In this document: one piece after another, positions 12,632 through 23,477 of the stretch
How positions within the stretch are numbered: the stretch's first letter is position 1
How the letters are laid out: each line of letters starts with the position of its first letter
DNA from: Cepaea nemoralis
Taxonomy: Eukaryota; Mollusca; Gastropoda; Stylommatophora; Helicidae
Length of the DNA: 64,000 bases
NCBI GenBank assembly: GCA_014155875.1
Contig: JACEFZ010017659.1
Span: 276,141-340,140, forward strand
Reading direction: 5' to 3'
Made by a program: the position numbers and the translations under genes
Notes under the pieces: model-generated
What the model saw: the letters and a program-made list of their open reading frames with translations, nothing else
What the model was told of the DNA's origin: nothing
The model's database searches: none

Positions 12632-13172
12632 CACAATGTCTGTGTCTAACCATTCAAAGTGCTGATAATATTTCACAATGTCTGTGTCCAAACATCCAAA
12701 GTGCTGATAATATTTCACAATGTCTGTGTCCAACCATCCAAAGTGCTGATAATATTTCACAATGTCTGTGTCCTAACCATCCAAAGTGCTGATAATATTT
12801 CACAATGTCTGTGTCTAACCATCCAAAGTGCTGATAATATTTCACAATGTCTGTGTCTAACCATCCAAAGTGCTGATAATATTTCACAATGTCTGTGTCT
12901 AACCATCCAAAGTGCTGATAATATTTCACAATGTCTGTGTCTAACCATCCAAAGTGCTGATAATATTTCACAATGTCTGTGTCTAACCATCCAAAGTGCT
13001 GATAATATTTCACAATGTCTGTGTCTAACCATCCAAAGTGCTGATAATATTTCACAATGTCTGTGTCTAACCATCCAAAGTGCTGATAATATTTCACAAT
13101 GTCTGTGTCTAACCATCCAAAGTGCTGATAATATTTCACAATGTCAGTGTCTAACCATCCAAAGAGCTGATA
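12632..13172. repeat. 42-bp minisatellite, about 13 units
   Basis: Unit of 42 bp (core TCACAATGTCTGTGTCTAAC followed by CATCCAAAGTGCTGATAATA). The length is divisible by three and the unit has few stops, so three long frames on both strands appear (119-188 codons). They repeat the same 14 residues and are artefacts. The first four units differ slightly (CCAAACATCC, CCAACCATCC); the rest are almost identical. Confidence 0.97.
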
Positions 13173-13880
13173 ATATTCACTGTCAACTTGCTCTCCTCAC
13201 CGACAACAATCACTTTGTCATATAACTGTTGTCTGTGTCTTTCTTGTTCTTGTCAAGTATAATACATTCTCAGCTTTATTCGTTTGTTTTCAAACTTATT
13301 TTATGATAGTTGCCTAATTTTTCTAAATGTTTTTGTCTAAATCACAAGAGAAAAATCTCACTACATCTTACATGAAGTGCTTGAGAAAAAAAAGCCAACT
13401 TCACTCGAGGCTTCGCGCAATTAGAAATGATCAAATCGGAAATATAGGTTTCGATCCTGCATTTAATATATAGAGAGAAAACAAACACAATGGGTCAGAA
13501 ATGTTGTGAAAATACAGCCCAGTCAATTACTGCCTCTTGCCTTTAGCCAATAAAAGCTTTAGCTATAGAGCTGAGGCCAGACCAATAATCAATACAGGGT
13601 GTTTGTAAAGTCTCACTACAATTTGTATTTAGAACAAATCTGAATTATAAAGTACATAATGTGATCCAAAAATGATCTCCACAGTCCATCACGAAGCAGT
13701 ATGCATAGAATGCCTGTCGTCTGCTGGGGTAATTCTTTGCACTCCAAACAGAATGGTGTTATCGAATGAAGAAATAATTGTTTCCTTTTTGTTTTCAAAT
13801 ATGTTCTACATACAAGGTATAGTGAGCTATTACAAATACCCAGTAAATATATTTTAACTTGGGCATGCTACCAATAGGAA
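13173..13880. other. spacer, no gene seen
   Basis: About 700 bases with no coding or repeat signal that I recognise. Small frames at 13616-13857 show nothing. Confidence 0.45.
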
Positions 13881-14158
13881 TAGTATACAAGGGAAGACTA
13901 CACAAGGGGATACCACACAAGAGTATACTACACAATGTGATGCAGTACACAAGAGGTATACTACACAAAACATACAGTACACAAGAGGTATATCACAAAG
14001 GGGTATACTACACAAGGGTATACTTCACAAGAATATTCTACACACGGGTATATTACACAAGAGTATACTGCACAGGGATATAGTACACAACAGTAAACTA
14101 CAAAAAAATATACTACACAAGAGATAGTGTACACAATTGTACACTACACAAGAGTATA
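13881..14158. repeat. degenerate 14-16 bp repeat (GTATACTACACAAG)
   Basis: About 18 irregular copies of a motif near GTATACTACACAAG, with variable spacing and many substitutions. The motif contains the palindrome GTATAC. The array is old or has grown by slippage. Confidence 0.85.
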
Positions 14159-14161
14159 CTC

Positions 14162-14290
14162 ATCATCATCATGTGCCAAGCCTGTAAGCGCGGCGGTCAT
14201 GTTTCACCATCATACATGGTCACCAGAGTCATGGATAAGCTCTGTGTTCTTGTCCGAACATTCTATGTGATCAAGCCACCCAGATATTTA
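14162..14290 (-). pseudogene. LINE 3'-end fragment (A family)
   Basis: Read on the minus strand this matches the last about 40 codons of the LINE at 40208-41771, including the stretch corresponding to HDSGD and the terminal region. It ends in an ATGATGATG tail. It is a heavily 5'-truncated and mutated copy. The same 3' end recurs at 14395-14520, 14697-14830, 15760-15900, 30048-30170, 32783-32905 and 61136-61215. Confidence 0.75.
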
Positions 14291-14394
14291 CTGACAGTCA
14301 TGAATTTATCAGCACGTTATGAAGATAAACACACAAAAAGATGGCAAACTTTATGGGAAAAGAGCAAGGGAAAGACAGAGGGAAATAAAATACA

Positions 14395-14520
14395 CGAAAG
14401 GCTCGGCCACATGGCATAATCGCAATTTAATACAATACTGGTGATTGTGTGAGATGACGAGCCGTAACCGTCCACGCTTATCGGCATGGAACATAATGAT
14501 GATGGCGGTGATGATTAGAA
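14395..14520 (+). pseudogene. LINE 3'-end fragment (A family)
   Basis: Contains GCTCGGCCACATGGCATAAT, then GTGTGAGATGACGAGCCGTA, then CATAATGATGATGG. These are the landmarks of the same LINE 3' end, on the plus strand and with an internal deletion. Confidence 0.6.
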
Positions 14521-14696
14521 AAGTCTGTCATCCGTCTTAATTGAAACAACGTGGAATATAAGAAGAATTCTAATTAAGGCCAGTTCAAATACCAGGGACT
14601 TCCCAACTAACTAGTAGCTCTCTGTATTATGTCTAACACAATGAACAGAAACAATCGTCTTCCTTCATCAAATTTTCCTAGTAGATTAGGCACAAC

Positions 14697-14830
14697 CTGG
14701 TCCATCCATTCATCATGTGCCATGCCGGTAAGCGTGGGCGATAATGTTCTACCATCTCACTCGAATACAAGAGTCGTGGATCAACTCTGTGTTCCTGTCT
14801 CGACCATGCCACGTGGCCAAGCCATCCAAC
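14697..14830 (-). pseudogene. LINE 3'-end fragment (A family)
   Basis: Minus-strand copy of the same LINE 3' terminus (plus-strand landmarks ATCATGTGCCATGCCGGTAA and CACGTGGCCAAGCC). Its left end abuts the start of the 45-bp array at 14834. Confidence 0.7.
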
Positions 14831-14833
14831 ACA

Positions 14834-15404
14834 ACCTGGTAGATATCCTAAACAGAATGTGTCACAATTAGGTAGATAACCTGGTAGATATCCTAAACAG
14901 AATGTGTCACAATTAGGTAGATAACCTGGTAGATATCCTAAACAGAATGTGTCACAATTAGGTAGATAACCTGGTAGATATCCTAAACAGAATGTGTCAC
15001 AATTAGGTAGATAACCTGGTAGATATCCTAAACAGAATGTGTCACAATTAGGTAGATAACCTGGTAGATATCCTAAACAGAATGTGTCACAATTAGGTAG
15101 ATAACCTGGTAGATATCCTAAACAGAATGTGTCACAATTAGGTAGATAACCTGGTAGATATCCTAAACAGAATGTGTCACAATTAGGTAGATAACCTGGT
15201 AGATATCCTAAACAGAATGTGTCACAATTAGGTAGATAACCTGGTAGATATCCTAAACAGAATGTGTCACAATTAGGTAGATAAGCTGGTAGATATCCTA
15301 AACAGAATGTGTCACAATTAGGTAGATAACCTGGTAGATATCCTAAACAGAATGTGTCACAATTAGATAGATAACCTGGTAGATATCCTAAACAGAATGT
15401 GTCA
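14834..15404. repeat. 45-bp minisatellite, about 12.7 units
   Basis: Unit of 45 bp (ACCTGGTAGATATCCTAAAC then AGAATGTGTCACAATTAGG). Units are practically identical; a G for C near 15284 and an A for G near 15367 are rare exceptions. Minus-strand frame 14678-15412 repeats one 15-residue peptide and is an artefact of the unit length. Confidence 0.97.
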
Positions 15405-17868
15405 AAGCACAAGACTGTTGACTATATTGTAAGTTTAAACATATATGGTTCGCTTGTGTGCATCGGGATTACGTAAATATAACTCTTAGTAATCCTTTCT
15501 TCACGCATGAAACGATGCCCTGGATTGTACTATCCTGCATTCATGGACAACACGCAGACACAATAAGGAACATATAATGGCAACTGGAATGTGGTTTCTG
15601 AGGAAAATGCTAAGAATACCACGAACAGACAGAGAAACCAGTGAGAAAGTTCTACCAGAAATTGACTCAGGAAATTAAACGTAGACGGTCGAGATTTGTG
15701 AGAAGGAAATAAACTGTAAGAAAGAATTGTGACAACTGGCAAGATTTATGGGCAATGAGCTCGGCCCCGTATCTGGATGGCGTGGCCACAAGTCATAATG
15801 GAGACATGAAACCATATCTAATCCAAGATTCTGGTAATTGATTGAGATGGAGATGGCCAAACATGACTGCCAACTGATGTCGCTATGGCACGTGATTATA
15901 AATCCACACTCAACTTCCTGAAATCATGTTCCGTCTGCTGTTATTAACTCTTTCATGGACAAACAAAAAGTAGATTTAGATCAAACATGGCGCACAATCA
16001 AATAAACAAGTATTACCATGTAAATGTACATTCACTGAGCATTAAAACTGCCACGAAACAAAACAACTAACACGGTGACCCTAGTATAGCGATATATCGT
16101 CCTTCTGTCCAAATGGGAAGTCACATGTGGCGATATATTAGCCTTCGGCGCTGAATCAATTTAACATGCCCAAATTCGCAAATACACGACAATAGAGAAG
16201 ATGATGGGCAATGTCACGTCATGGTATGAAGGGCAAATACACGACAAGAGAGAAGATGCTGGACAATGTCACGTCATGGCATATAGGAAACATACACGAC
16301 AAGAGAGATGATGCTGGACAATGTCACGTCATGGCATATAGGAAACATACACGACAAGAGAGATGATGCTGGACAATGTCACGCCATGGCATGGAGGACA
16401 AATACATGACAAGAGAGAAGATGCTGGGCAATGTCACGCCATGGCATGGAGGACAAATACACGACAAGAGAGAAGATGCTGGACAATGTCACGTCATGGC
16501 ATATAGGAAACATACACGACAAGAGAGATGATGCTGGACAATGTCACGTCATGGCATATAGGAAACATACACGAGAAGAGAGAAGATGCTGGGCAATGTC
16601 ACGCCATGGCATGGAGGACAAATACACGACAAGAGAGAAGATGCTGGGCAATGTCACGTCATGGCATGGAGGACAAATACACGACAAGAGAGGAGATGCT
16701 GGGCAATGTCACGTCATGGTATGGAGGACAAATACACAACAAGAGAGAAGATGCTGGACAATGTCACGTCATGGTATGGAGGACAAATACACGACAAGAG
16801 AGAAGATGCTGGGCAATGTCACGCCATGGCATGGAGGACAAATACACGACAAGAGAGAAGATGCTGGGCAATGTCACGCCATGGCATGGAGGACAAATAC
16901 ACGACAACAGATAAGACGATGGACAATATCACGTGTCATGTTATGGGGGACAAATACATGACAAGAGAGAGAAGATGCTGGAAATGTCACGTCATGGCAT
17001 GGATGACAAATACACTACAAGAGATAAGACGATGGACAATATCACGTGTCATGGTATGGGGGACAAATACATGACAAGAGAGAGAAGATGCTGGGCAATG
17101 TCACGCCATGGTATGGGGGACAAATACATGACAAGAGAGAAGACGATGGACAATATCACGTGCCATGGTATGGGGGACAAATACATATCAAGAGAGAGAA
17201 GATGCTGGGCAATGTCACGCCATGGTATGGGGGACAAATAAATGACAAGAGAGAAGACGATGGACAATGTCACGTGCCATGGTATGGGGGACTAATACAT
17301 GACAAGAGAGAGAAGATGCTGGGAAATGTCATGCCATGGTATGGGTGACAAATACACGACAAGAGAGAAGACGATGGACAATGTCACGTGCCATGGTATG
17401 GGGGACTAATACATGACAAGAGAGAGAAGATGCTGGGAAATGTCATGCCATGGTATGGGGGACAAATACACGACAAGAGAGAAGACGGTGGACAATGTCA
17501 CGTGCCATGGTATGGGGGACTAATACATGACAAGAGAGAAGACGATGAACAAATATACGACAAGAGAGAAGACGATGAACAATGTCACGTGCCATGGTAT
17601 GGGGGACTAATACATGACAAGAGAGAGAAGATGCTGGGAAATGTCTTGCCATGGTATGGGGGACAAATACACGACAAGAGAGAAGACGATGGACAATGTC
17701 ACGTCCCATGGTATGGGGGACTAATACATGACAAGAGTGAAGACGATGAACAAATATACGACAAGAGAGAAGACGATGAACAAATACACGACACGAGAGA
17801 AGACGATGAACAAAATACGACAAGAGAGAAGATGTAGGACATTGTCATGTCCTGTCAAATAATAATTA
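15405..17868 (+). repeat. composite dispersed repeat, copy A (left part)
   Basis: From 15405 the sequence aligns with 29563 onward: CAAGACTGTTGACTATAT here against CAAGATTGTTGACTATAT there. It runs through a LINE 3' end (to about 15900), a spacer starting TCCACACTCAACTTCCT, a conserved block GTCCAAATGGGAAGTCACAT (about 16110), then a 55-bp minisatellite. The last bases (CTGTCAAATAATAATTA) match the inner part of copies at 30.9 and 41.9 kb. The repeat is interrupted here by the Helitron and resumes at 23158. Confidence 0.8.
16180..17834. repeat. 55-bp minisatellite inside copy A, about 30 units
   Basis: Basic unit 55 bp (core ACGACAAGAGAGAAGATGCT, then GGGCAATGTCACGTCATGG, then CATGGAGGACAAATAC). 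Up to about 16900 monomers dominate. After that a mixed pattern alternates GAAGATGCTGG units with GAAGACGATGG units carrying CACGTGCCATGG, a dimer of about 115 bp. At the end the unit shrinks to about 30 bp (GAAGACGATGAACAAATA). The same motif is present only 3-4 times at 30.5 and 33.3 kb. Confidence 0.95.
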
Positions 17869-17964
17869 CTAGCTGACCCGGCCCGGCTTCGCCCAGTCCT
17901 TGGTGGGGAGCATCTCATTTAATTCATATAAGTAGTCATATAAGTTCCCGTTCCCGTTACCGAC

Positions 17965-18037
<73 letters not shown>

Positions 18038-18328
18038 GTCTGTCTGTGTGTCTGTGTGTCTGATCCGGCCCGGCATTGCCCAGCTCCTGGTGTGGAGCAT
18101 CTCATTTAATTCATATAAGTAGTCATATAAGTTCCCGTTCCCGACTGTCTATCTGTCTGTCTATCTGTTTGTCTATCTGTCTGCCTGACCCTGCCCGGTT
18201 TCGCCCAGTCCCTGGTGGGGAGCATCTCATTTAATTCATATAAGTAGTCATATAAGTTCCCGTTTCCGTTACCGACTGTCTGTCTGTCTGTCTGTCGGTC
18301 TGTCTGACCCGGCCCGGCTTCGCCCAGA
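17869..18328 (-). repeat. tandemly repeated Helitron 3' terminus
   Basis: Four modules each carry the Helitron terminal motif (plus strand GACCCGGCCCGGCTTCGCCC or close variants) at 17874, 18061, 18185 and 18306. The first three are followed by a common stretch (GGAGCATCTCATTTAATTCA through AGTCATATAAGTTCCCG) and a (CTGT)n tract. Only the leftmost has the intact CTAG end next to the target T. Confidence 0.85.
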
Positions 18329-19515
18329 ACCTGACAAGCAATGCCAAGTTGAAAACATGAAATGGAACACTGAATTATTGAATTCAAGAAATATTCACTA
18401 TAGTTATATTGTCTGCTGTAGAGTCGAGAATCTTGCAGGATCGTTCACATAATGAGCATGATTTCGTGAAGTATGTACGGTTAGCCTAAAGTAATACAAT
18501 AATGTAGTCCTCACTTGCCTGTGGCTGATTTCGTTTTAAATAAGACAATTTTAGAGGCAGTAATAGTGATTTATTTCTTCATTAGGTTAACATCAACAAT
18601 GAGACTCTTGAGTCATTTGCACTCGTAATGACGTGCAGTTTTTATGTAACACTTGCTGAGGCTACTTTAAATAATTTGCAAATAGATAAACTAACTTTGT
18701 ATTTGAGAAACTTGACATGAAGAATATCATACAAATGTGTTATTTTAAAGTAATAAACTCCTGGAACAGAAAGAGTTATTATTATAGCAGTTTGAAATAC
18801 AGAAAGTGAAAGCAACAAATAAACTTGCAACTGATACCGGGCATTTGCTGTGAATATACGATGTTATGCACCTATTTTCTAAACACAACTGCACTTGATG
18901 TTGTTATTATTGTGCTGGCATGCTGGAAGTACCACATGGACCCCGGCACTTAAATCAACATCTTCTGACAATCATGTTTAGAGGATAATCAATGTTGGAT
19001 CCAAGTGGTTCAGAGGCAGGAGTCTAAAGCAATAATCAAGGCAGAATGGGTTAAAGTTACACGAGGGCAGCTTTGTCAAATATACCCCAAAACTAAAGGT
19101 GTTAGATTACGACTATGACATAAAGCCAAAAATTTCCCCCAGGATCAAATGTGTTAAAGAAACACCAGAACATAATGCATTTAAAAAGCATGAAGACATT
19201 TGTACTTTTCTACTATTTCTCATTCTATTCTCCTCATCCTCCTTTTTTTTTTTATCTTTCTCATCCTTTTCGCCTTCTTCTTCTCAACCTCTTTTTCTTC
19301 TTCCCCTCTTTTTCATCCCCAAATTCTACTTCTTCTCATATTCCCATCCTTCTTCTCTTCTTTGCCTCCTCTCCTGCTTGCCTGCCTGCCTGCCTGCCTG
19401 CATGCCTGCCTGTCTGTCTGTCTATCTAGAGGAGAAAAGTTTGCTTAATGCTAGGATTATTTTTTTTTAAATCTTGTATAAATTTCAAGTTATGGCCGAA
19501 CACCAAATATGATGT

Positions 19516-20013
19516 CTAACGTAGTGCTTTTTGATAAACAATATTTTTTGTTTTTCTGTCTGGTGCGTAGACGAATAAATCCGAAGATTTTCCAACGCGT
19601 GAACAGGCCACATATAGCTGTCCGTGTGTGAAGCACGGATTTTCCAAATTTAGTCCACACACTTGTAGCGATTGTCCCTGTGCTTTGTTGATCGTCATGG
19701 CAAATGCAACTCGCACCGGAAACTGCAGGCGTTTGAATTCGAATGGCATGTCTGTTGGAATCATTGGGATGCGAGGCAACAGTACATCTTCTCCGTTAAA
19801 TTTCCCATTCAAAATTGTAGCTTCGATGATATTGTTCATCATCTTTTTGACTGCAAGCCTGGTACCGTTGCAAAGTCGAGGTGGATTGATGTTTCGGAGA
19901 AGAATGATAGGCACGCCAATTTTCAATGTTAAAACGTGCGGCGGTATGCCTGCCAAATCAAGGGAATTCAAGAATTCAGTTGGATAATTGACAACTTCGT
20001 CTTGATTCATCAT
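19516..20013 (-). pseudogene. Helitron helicase, C-terminal part
   Basis: Encodes the C-terminal end of a PIF1-like Helitron helicase (about 165 codons). Visible are GVPIILLRNINPPRLCNGTR, FPVRVAFAMTINKAQGQS (the conserved superfamily 1 helicase motif VI region) and LYVACSRVG. It belongs to the same gene as the 20183-22495 frame. The helicase motifs that should lie between Walker A and this block are absent, and the two parts are out of frame. Confidence 0.9.
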
Positions 20014-20182
20014 AGGATCTATGGACTTAGACGTTGTCGCTTCGCCTGGTATTTCGTTTTGAATGGCGCAATTGATGGCTTTGACATCGTTGTTTTTAGC
20101 TGCTAATATAGCACGTGCACTGAGCCATTGATGTTTTTGTGATTCCGTGCCATATTTGGGAAAACTGTGTCAATTAATTCGT

Positions 20183-22495
20183 CTATAGTTGCTGTGATGT
20201 TACAGAAGTTTGTTGGCAACGTGATACTATGTGTGGATTCATCGATTGGAGTACTTTACCCATTCCAGAATTTTTTCGGATATTGCATGTTGGTGTCTCA
20301 GTGATGTGAATATTCAAGGGCAATTTTAGTGCTGAATGTGCTGTTCGGCCACCATCCAAAAGAGTTGCCGCAATTCCAGATGATGCGATAGCCAGCGCAA
20401 TATTTTGTCGTGATCGTATGGTTGCCAATATAAGTGAAATGAGAAAAGTTTTCCCTGTGCCCCCGGGCGCATCTAGGAAATACAATCCGCCGGTTTGGCT
20501 TTTAATTGCATGCATAATTATGTCATACACTATACGTTGTTCTGGAACCAATTTCAGAAGATTCGTTTGAACAAATGCACACAATTCGTCGACATCAAAG
20601 AGTGATTCTCGTTGCAAATCACGATCGAAAAGATCGTTTGCAGATCGATCTGGCGCAGTCATTCCCAATTGTACCAGTGGTTTGTTAGCGATTGCCAAAC
20701 ATATGTCCTCCGTCGAAACCAATGCTTCATTATACACATTTTGTGTGAATTGAATGTCCGGATTTTGATTCATTGCACGCAAACGATGTAGGATGTCTTC
20801 ACTCATACAGTCTTTGTATTTTTCCCAAAGATCTTTTGGATTGGATGGGAAGCAAGTTGTCAATATGATGGCAAATAATGTGCGTATTTGCTGTGGTTGA
20901 GCAGTATTTGATGCATCAGCGAGTGAAGTGTCCCAGTGTGCATCGTTTTCAAGAAGATGTAATTCTTGGCAAGTTTCACGATAAGTGGCACATACTTGAC
21001 CGTTTACTGTTCTTAATTCTTGAAAGGATGTCGGTCCACGTACGTTGATTAACAGTAATCGCAAGTAAAAGCATTCTGCATTGTTTGGGTGAACAGTGTA
21101 CAGACGGCCTAACGCGTCGGTCGAATATAAATTGGTATGTCCTTCAACTGCTTTACCTTGTTTGCGACGTTGAAACTTTTTCGCTGATGCATTCCATGTG
21201 TAGTATGTTGGCACTTCAGAGTAAAGTAGTGTCTTTGCAAACATATCATTCCCACACAATGAAAAAAATGCAGTTAACGTTGTTGGTGGTGGTGACAATG
21301 CTCGTTCACTTGCATTTTCTGTTGTGAAGTACACGCGCTGTCCATTTTCAAGGTGCACTGCCAAATGAACAACTGTTGGATGACGTTCATGGATTGGAAA
21401 TGATAAAATACGCCATACTGCTTCATTACTATTAATGTAGCGTCCCACTTGATATTGGTCTATTTCATCGATAGACGCAGTTGCATTTCCCACTCCAAAA
21501 ACTGCCATATCGCTTCCTTTGTTGACATATTTGCAAATGTACTTGATCGATTTAACCGAATTGCAATACTCGACATTGATGTGTGCTTTGTACGTTTTCG
21601 AGAGTAACGGTGAATACGGTACAACCCAACGATTATCGACTTGAAGATCATTGTTTCGTACTTTTAAAGTGATAGATTTGCCGCCATCTTCAGTTGAGCG
21701 TCGACGATATAGTGGATATCCGTCATTGCCAGTGATTGTCTCTGCATGTAAATGTCTTGGGTACCGTTTTGTGCATTTTCCATCAGACATGCAAGGTGAA
21801 TTGTTATTGAGGAAGCCATATGGACCATGAATCATGTTTTTGGTGACGACTTCAAGTAACTCTGGATCAATGTCGACATCTGGTATTTCTGCTGAGATGA
21901 CTTGATCAATTTGATCTGGTGTGATTTTTTCCATCAACCAAATCAAAATGTGTGCATGTGGCAATCCTCTTTTTTGCCATTCGATGGAATACATCCAACA
22001 GCGTGTCTCTCCAAAAACTTGATGCTTGACAATTAAATCCATTAAAGATTTCAATTTTTGTTTGAACACACGTGCGGAAATATCAGGGCGATCTGATGAT
22101 GATTGTCCAGTTAACAACAGTTCTGTTATTTCATCCCATGTAGGATTGCATGTGAAGGTAATAAACAAATCTGGGCGGCCATATGCGCGAACATATGTCA
22201 TTGCATCTTGTGCGTATTCATGCATGTGCCGCTTGACCACCCATCTGACTGTGTTTGAATCAGTGTTTCTGATTCTGGTGTCTTGGTCCTCCTTCCTCTC
22301 ACAAGTTTTTGTGTTCGTCTGTGGGTAGTCGTCGCTCTTCTTATTGGTAGTTTCATTGACTGTAGGTTCAGATACTTTATTACAGCTTGCATGCAGACTC
22401 TCCAAAGGCAGGTTCGTCTTCTTGATAGTCTGGTCGGTTTTCTCACTATGCATCTTGGAAGCTGCTTGTTTCTTTGTGCTATTACGACGTGCCAT
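20183..22495 (-). CDS. Helitron Rep-helicase, truncated
   Basis: A 770-codon frame. The first about 25 residues (MARRNSTKKQAAS) look like the usual Helitron N-terminus, followed by a low-complexity stretch and then directly HMHEYAQDAMTYVRAYGRP, so much of the normal N-terminal region is missing. The Rep nuclease core shows the HUH motif GLPHAHILIW near residue 180 and the catalytic tyrosine region YICKYVNKG near residue 315. The PIF1-type helicase begins with Walker A GGTGKT near residue 690. The frame ends shortly after, before motif II, instead of running to about 1400 residues. Known role of the family: nicking, strand transfer and unwinding for rolling-circle transposition. With the helicase cut short this copy is likely inactive or dependent on another copy. 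Confidence 0.9.
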   Translation of the reverse strand: MARRNSTKKQAASKMHSEKTDQTIKKTNLPLESLHASCNKVSEPTVNETTNKKSDDYPQTNTKTCERKEDQDTRIRNTDSNTVRWVVKRHMHEYAQDAMTYVRAYGRPDLFITFTCNPTWDEITELLLTGQSSSDRPDISARVFKQKLKSLMDLIVKHQVFGETRCWMYSIEWQKRGLPHAHILIWLMEKITPDQIDQVISAEIPDVDIDPELLEVVTKNMIHGPYGFLNNNSPCMSDGKCTKRYPRHLHAETITGNDGYPLYRRRSTEDGGKSITLKVRNNDLQVDNRWVVPYSPLLSKTYKAHINVEYCNSVKSIKYICKYVNKGSDMAVFGVGNATASIDEIDQYQVGRYINSNEAVWRILSFPIHERHPTVVHLAVHLENGQRVYFTTENASERALSPPPTTLTAFFSLCGNDMFAKTLLYSEVPTYYTWNASAKKFQRRKQGKAVEGHTNLYSTDALGRLYTVHPNNAECFYLRLLLINVRGPTSFQELRTVNGQVCATYRETCQELHLLENDAHWDTSLADASNTAQPQQIRTLFAIILTTCFPSNPKDLWEKYKDCMSEDILHRLRAMNQNPDIQFTQNVYNEALVSTEDICLAIANKPLVQLGMTAPDRSANDLFDRDLQRESLFDVDELCAFVQTNLLKLVPEQRIVYDIIMHAIKSQTGGLYFLDAPGGTGKTFLISLILATIRSRQNIALAIASSGIAATLLDGGRTAHSALKLPLNIHITETPTCNIRKNSGMGKVLQSMNPHIVSRCQQTSVTSQQL

Positions 22496-23157
22496 TTTCC
22501 CCCCGTATCAGACTGCTTGAAATGTGTAAGGCGTCTTGGCTTGATAGCGCTGAGAAGTGCTGTCAAGCGAATCGTGTCGATATGATGGCGGAAAACACTA
22601 AAGATGCGATGATATTGTTCAACATCTTTTAGATAACTTCTTAAGTATAGAAAGATGAGTTACAATGTTATGCATTATGCATTATTTTTATGTAAACTTT
22701 GAAAATGTCTAAAAGATTGTATCATTATTTATTATAACTCATATGCCGGTACATAACTATAGACAAAGAGTTTATAAATCATTGAAAACGATACAACAAT
22801 ATGACTATAAGTTATACAACAATGTTATTAAAAGTTATGCCCCTTGAAATAACTTTTTCTAGAGTTAAGTCCCTTAGCTAATGTGTAGTCACGTCATTTT
22901 CTTTCCCTTTCCCAAGCGTTTTGGTTCGGGGATTCTTTCATCATCATCATCATATATTTACGTACGTATTTTGGGAATGGGAGGAGGGAGGAGGAGGAAG
23001 AAGAAAAAAAAATACGACAGTTGACAGCTCTGGAATGAAAGGAAGGCGTGTAGAAAATTTCATCTCAATCGGATGGGCCGTTAGCGAAAAAATAAAGGAC
23101 ATACATATTTACATATTTACATATTTACATACATACACTTTGTTTTATAGATATAGA

Positions 23158-23477
23158 TATCTTCTAACCAGTGATAAGAAACAGGAAATATAATTTGAAA
23201 CATTGTTTTCCCTTGTACACACACATTGGAGTAGAATATTACGTATCAAAGAAAATAACGTGTCCTTCATTTCACACATTATAAAAAAAATACCATGCAT
23301 GTGTATCTTCTAATAGGGAATAGTTACATTCCATTAGCAGATCCGTAACTGATTATATACGTACTATATAATTAAATAAATAAACTTAGGATTTAAGAGA
23401 AAAAAGAAGACGGTTTGATTATATCCCTTTGTGACCCATAAAGAAATTATGTTTATGATTGTATCCCTTGATAAATA
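23158..23477 (+). repeat. composite repeat copy A, part after the Helitron
   Basis: Resumes the composite repeat. The segment around CACATTGGAGTAGAATATTA (about 23222) aligns with 31048-31070 and 42045-42060, and the segment TCCCTTTGTGACCCATAAAG aligns with 31254 and 42243. It is cut at a TA (23476-23477) by the mariner. Confidence 0.8.

Larger units (their letters stand above)
17869..23157 (-). mobile_element. Helitron, near full length, internally deleted
   Basis: A rolling-circle transposon on the minus strand. The 3' end reads GCCGGGCCGGGTCAGCTAG and stops at 17869 with CTAG, preceded by a GGC-GAA-GCC mini hairpin. The 5' end is a TCTATATCTATAAAACAAAG terminus starting at 23157 (an alternative TC is at 23151). 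The flanking bases are A and T, the Helitron AT target, and the DNA either side is one continuous composite repeat also seen without the insertion at 30.95 and 41.95 kb. It encodes a Rep-helicase with internal losses, so it is probably not autonomous. The 3' part carries CTGT and CCTG microsatellites. Confidence 0.9.

Noticed and set aside
12654..13225. Long frames on both strands with 14-residue repeats
   Set aside because: The 42-bp unit is divisible by three and lacks stops in several frames; three overlapping frames on both strands cannot all be genes.
14678..15412. 244-codon minus-strand frame with a Tyr-Leu-Pro repeat
   Set aside because: It repeats one 15-residue word over a 45-bp minisatellite and begins and ends at the array edges.
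16431..17837. Several frames of 74-176 codons
   Set aside because: They follow the 55-bp minisatellite, switch frame with each unit, and have no domain.
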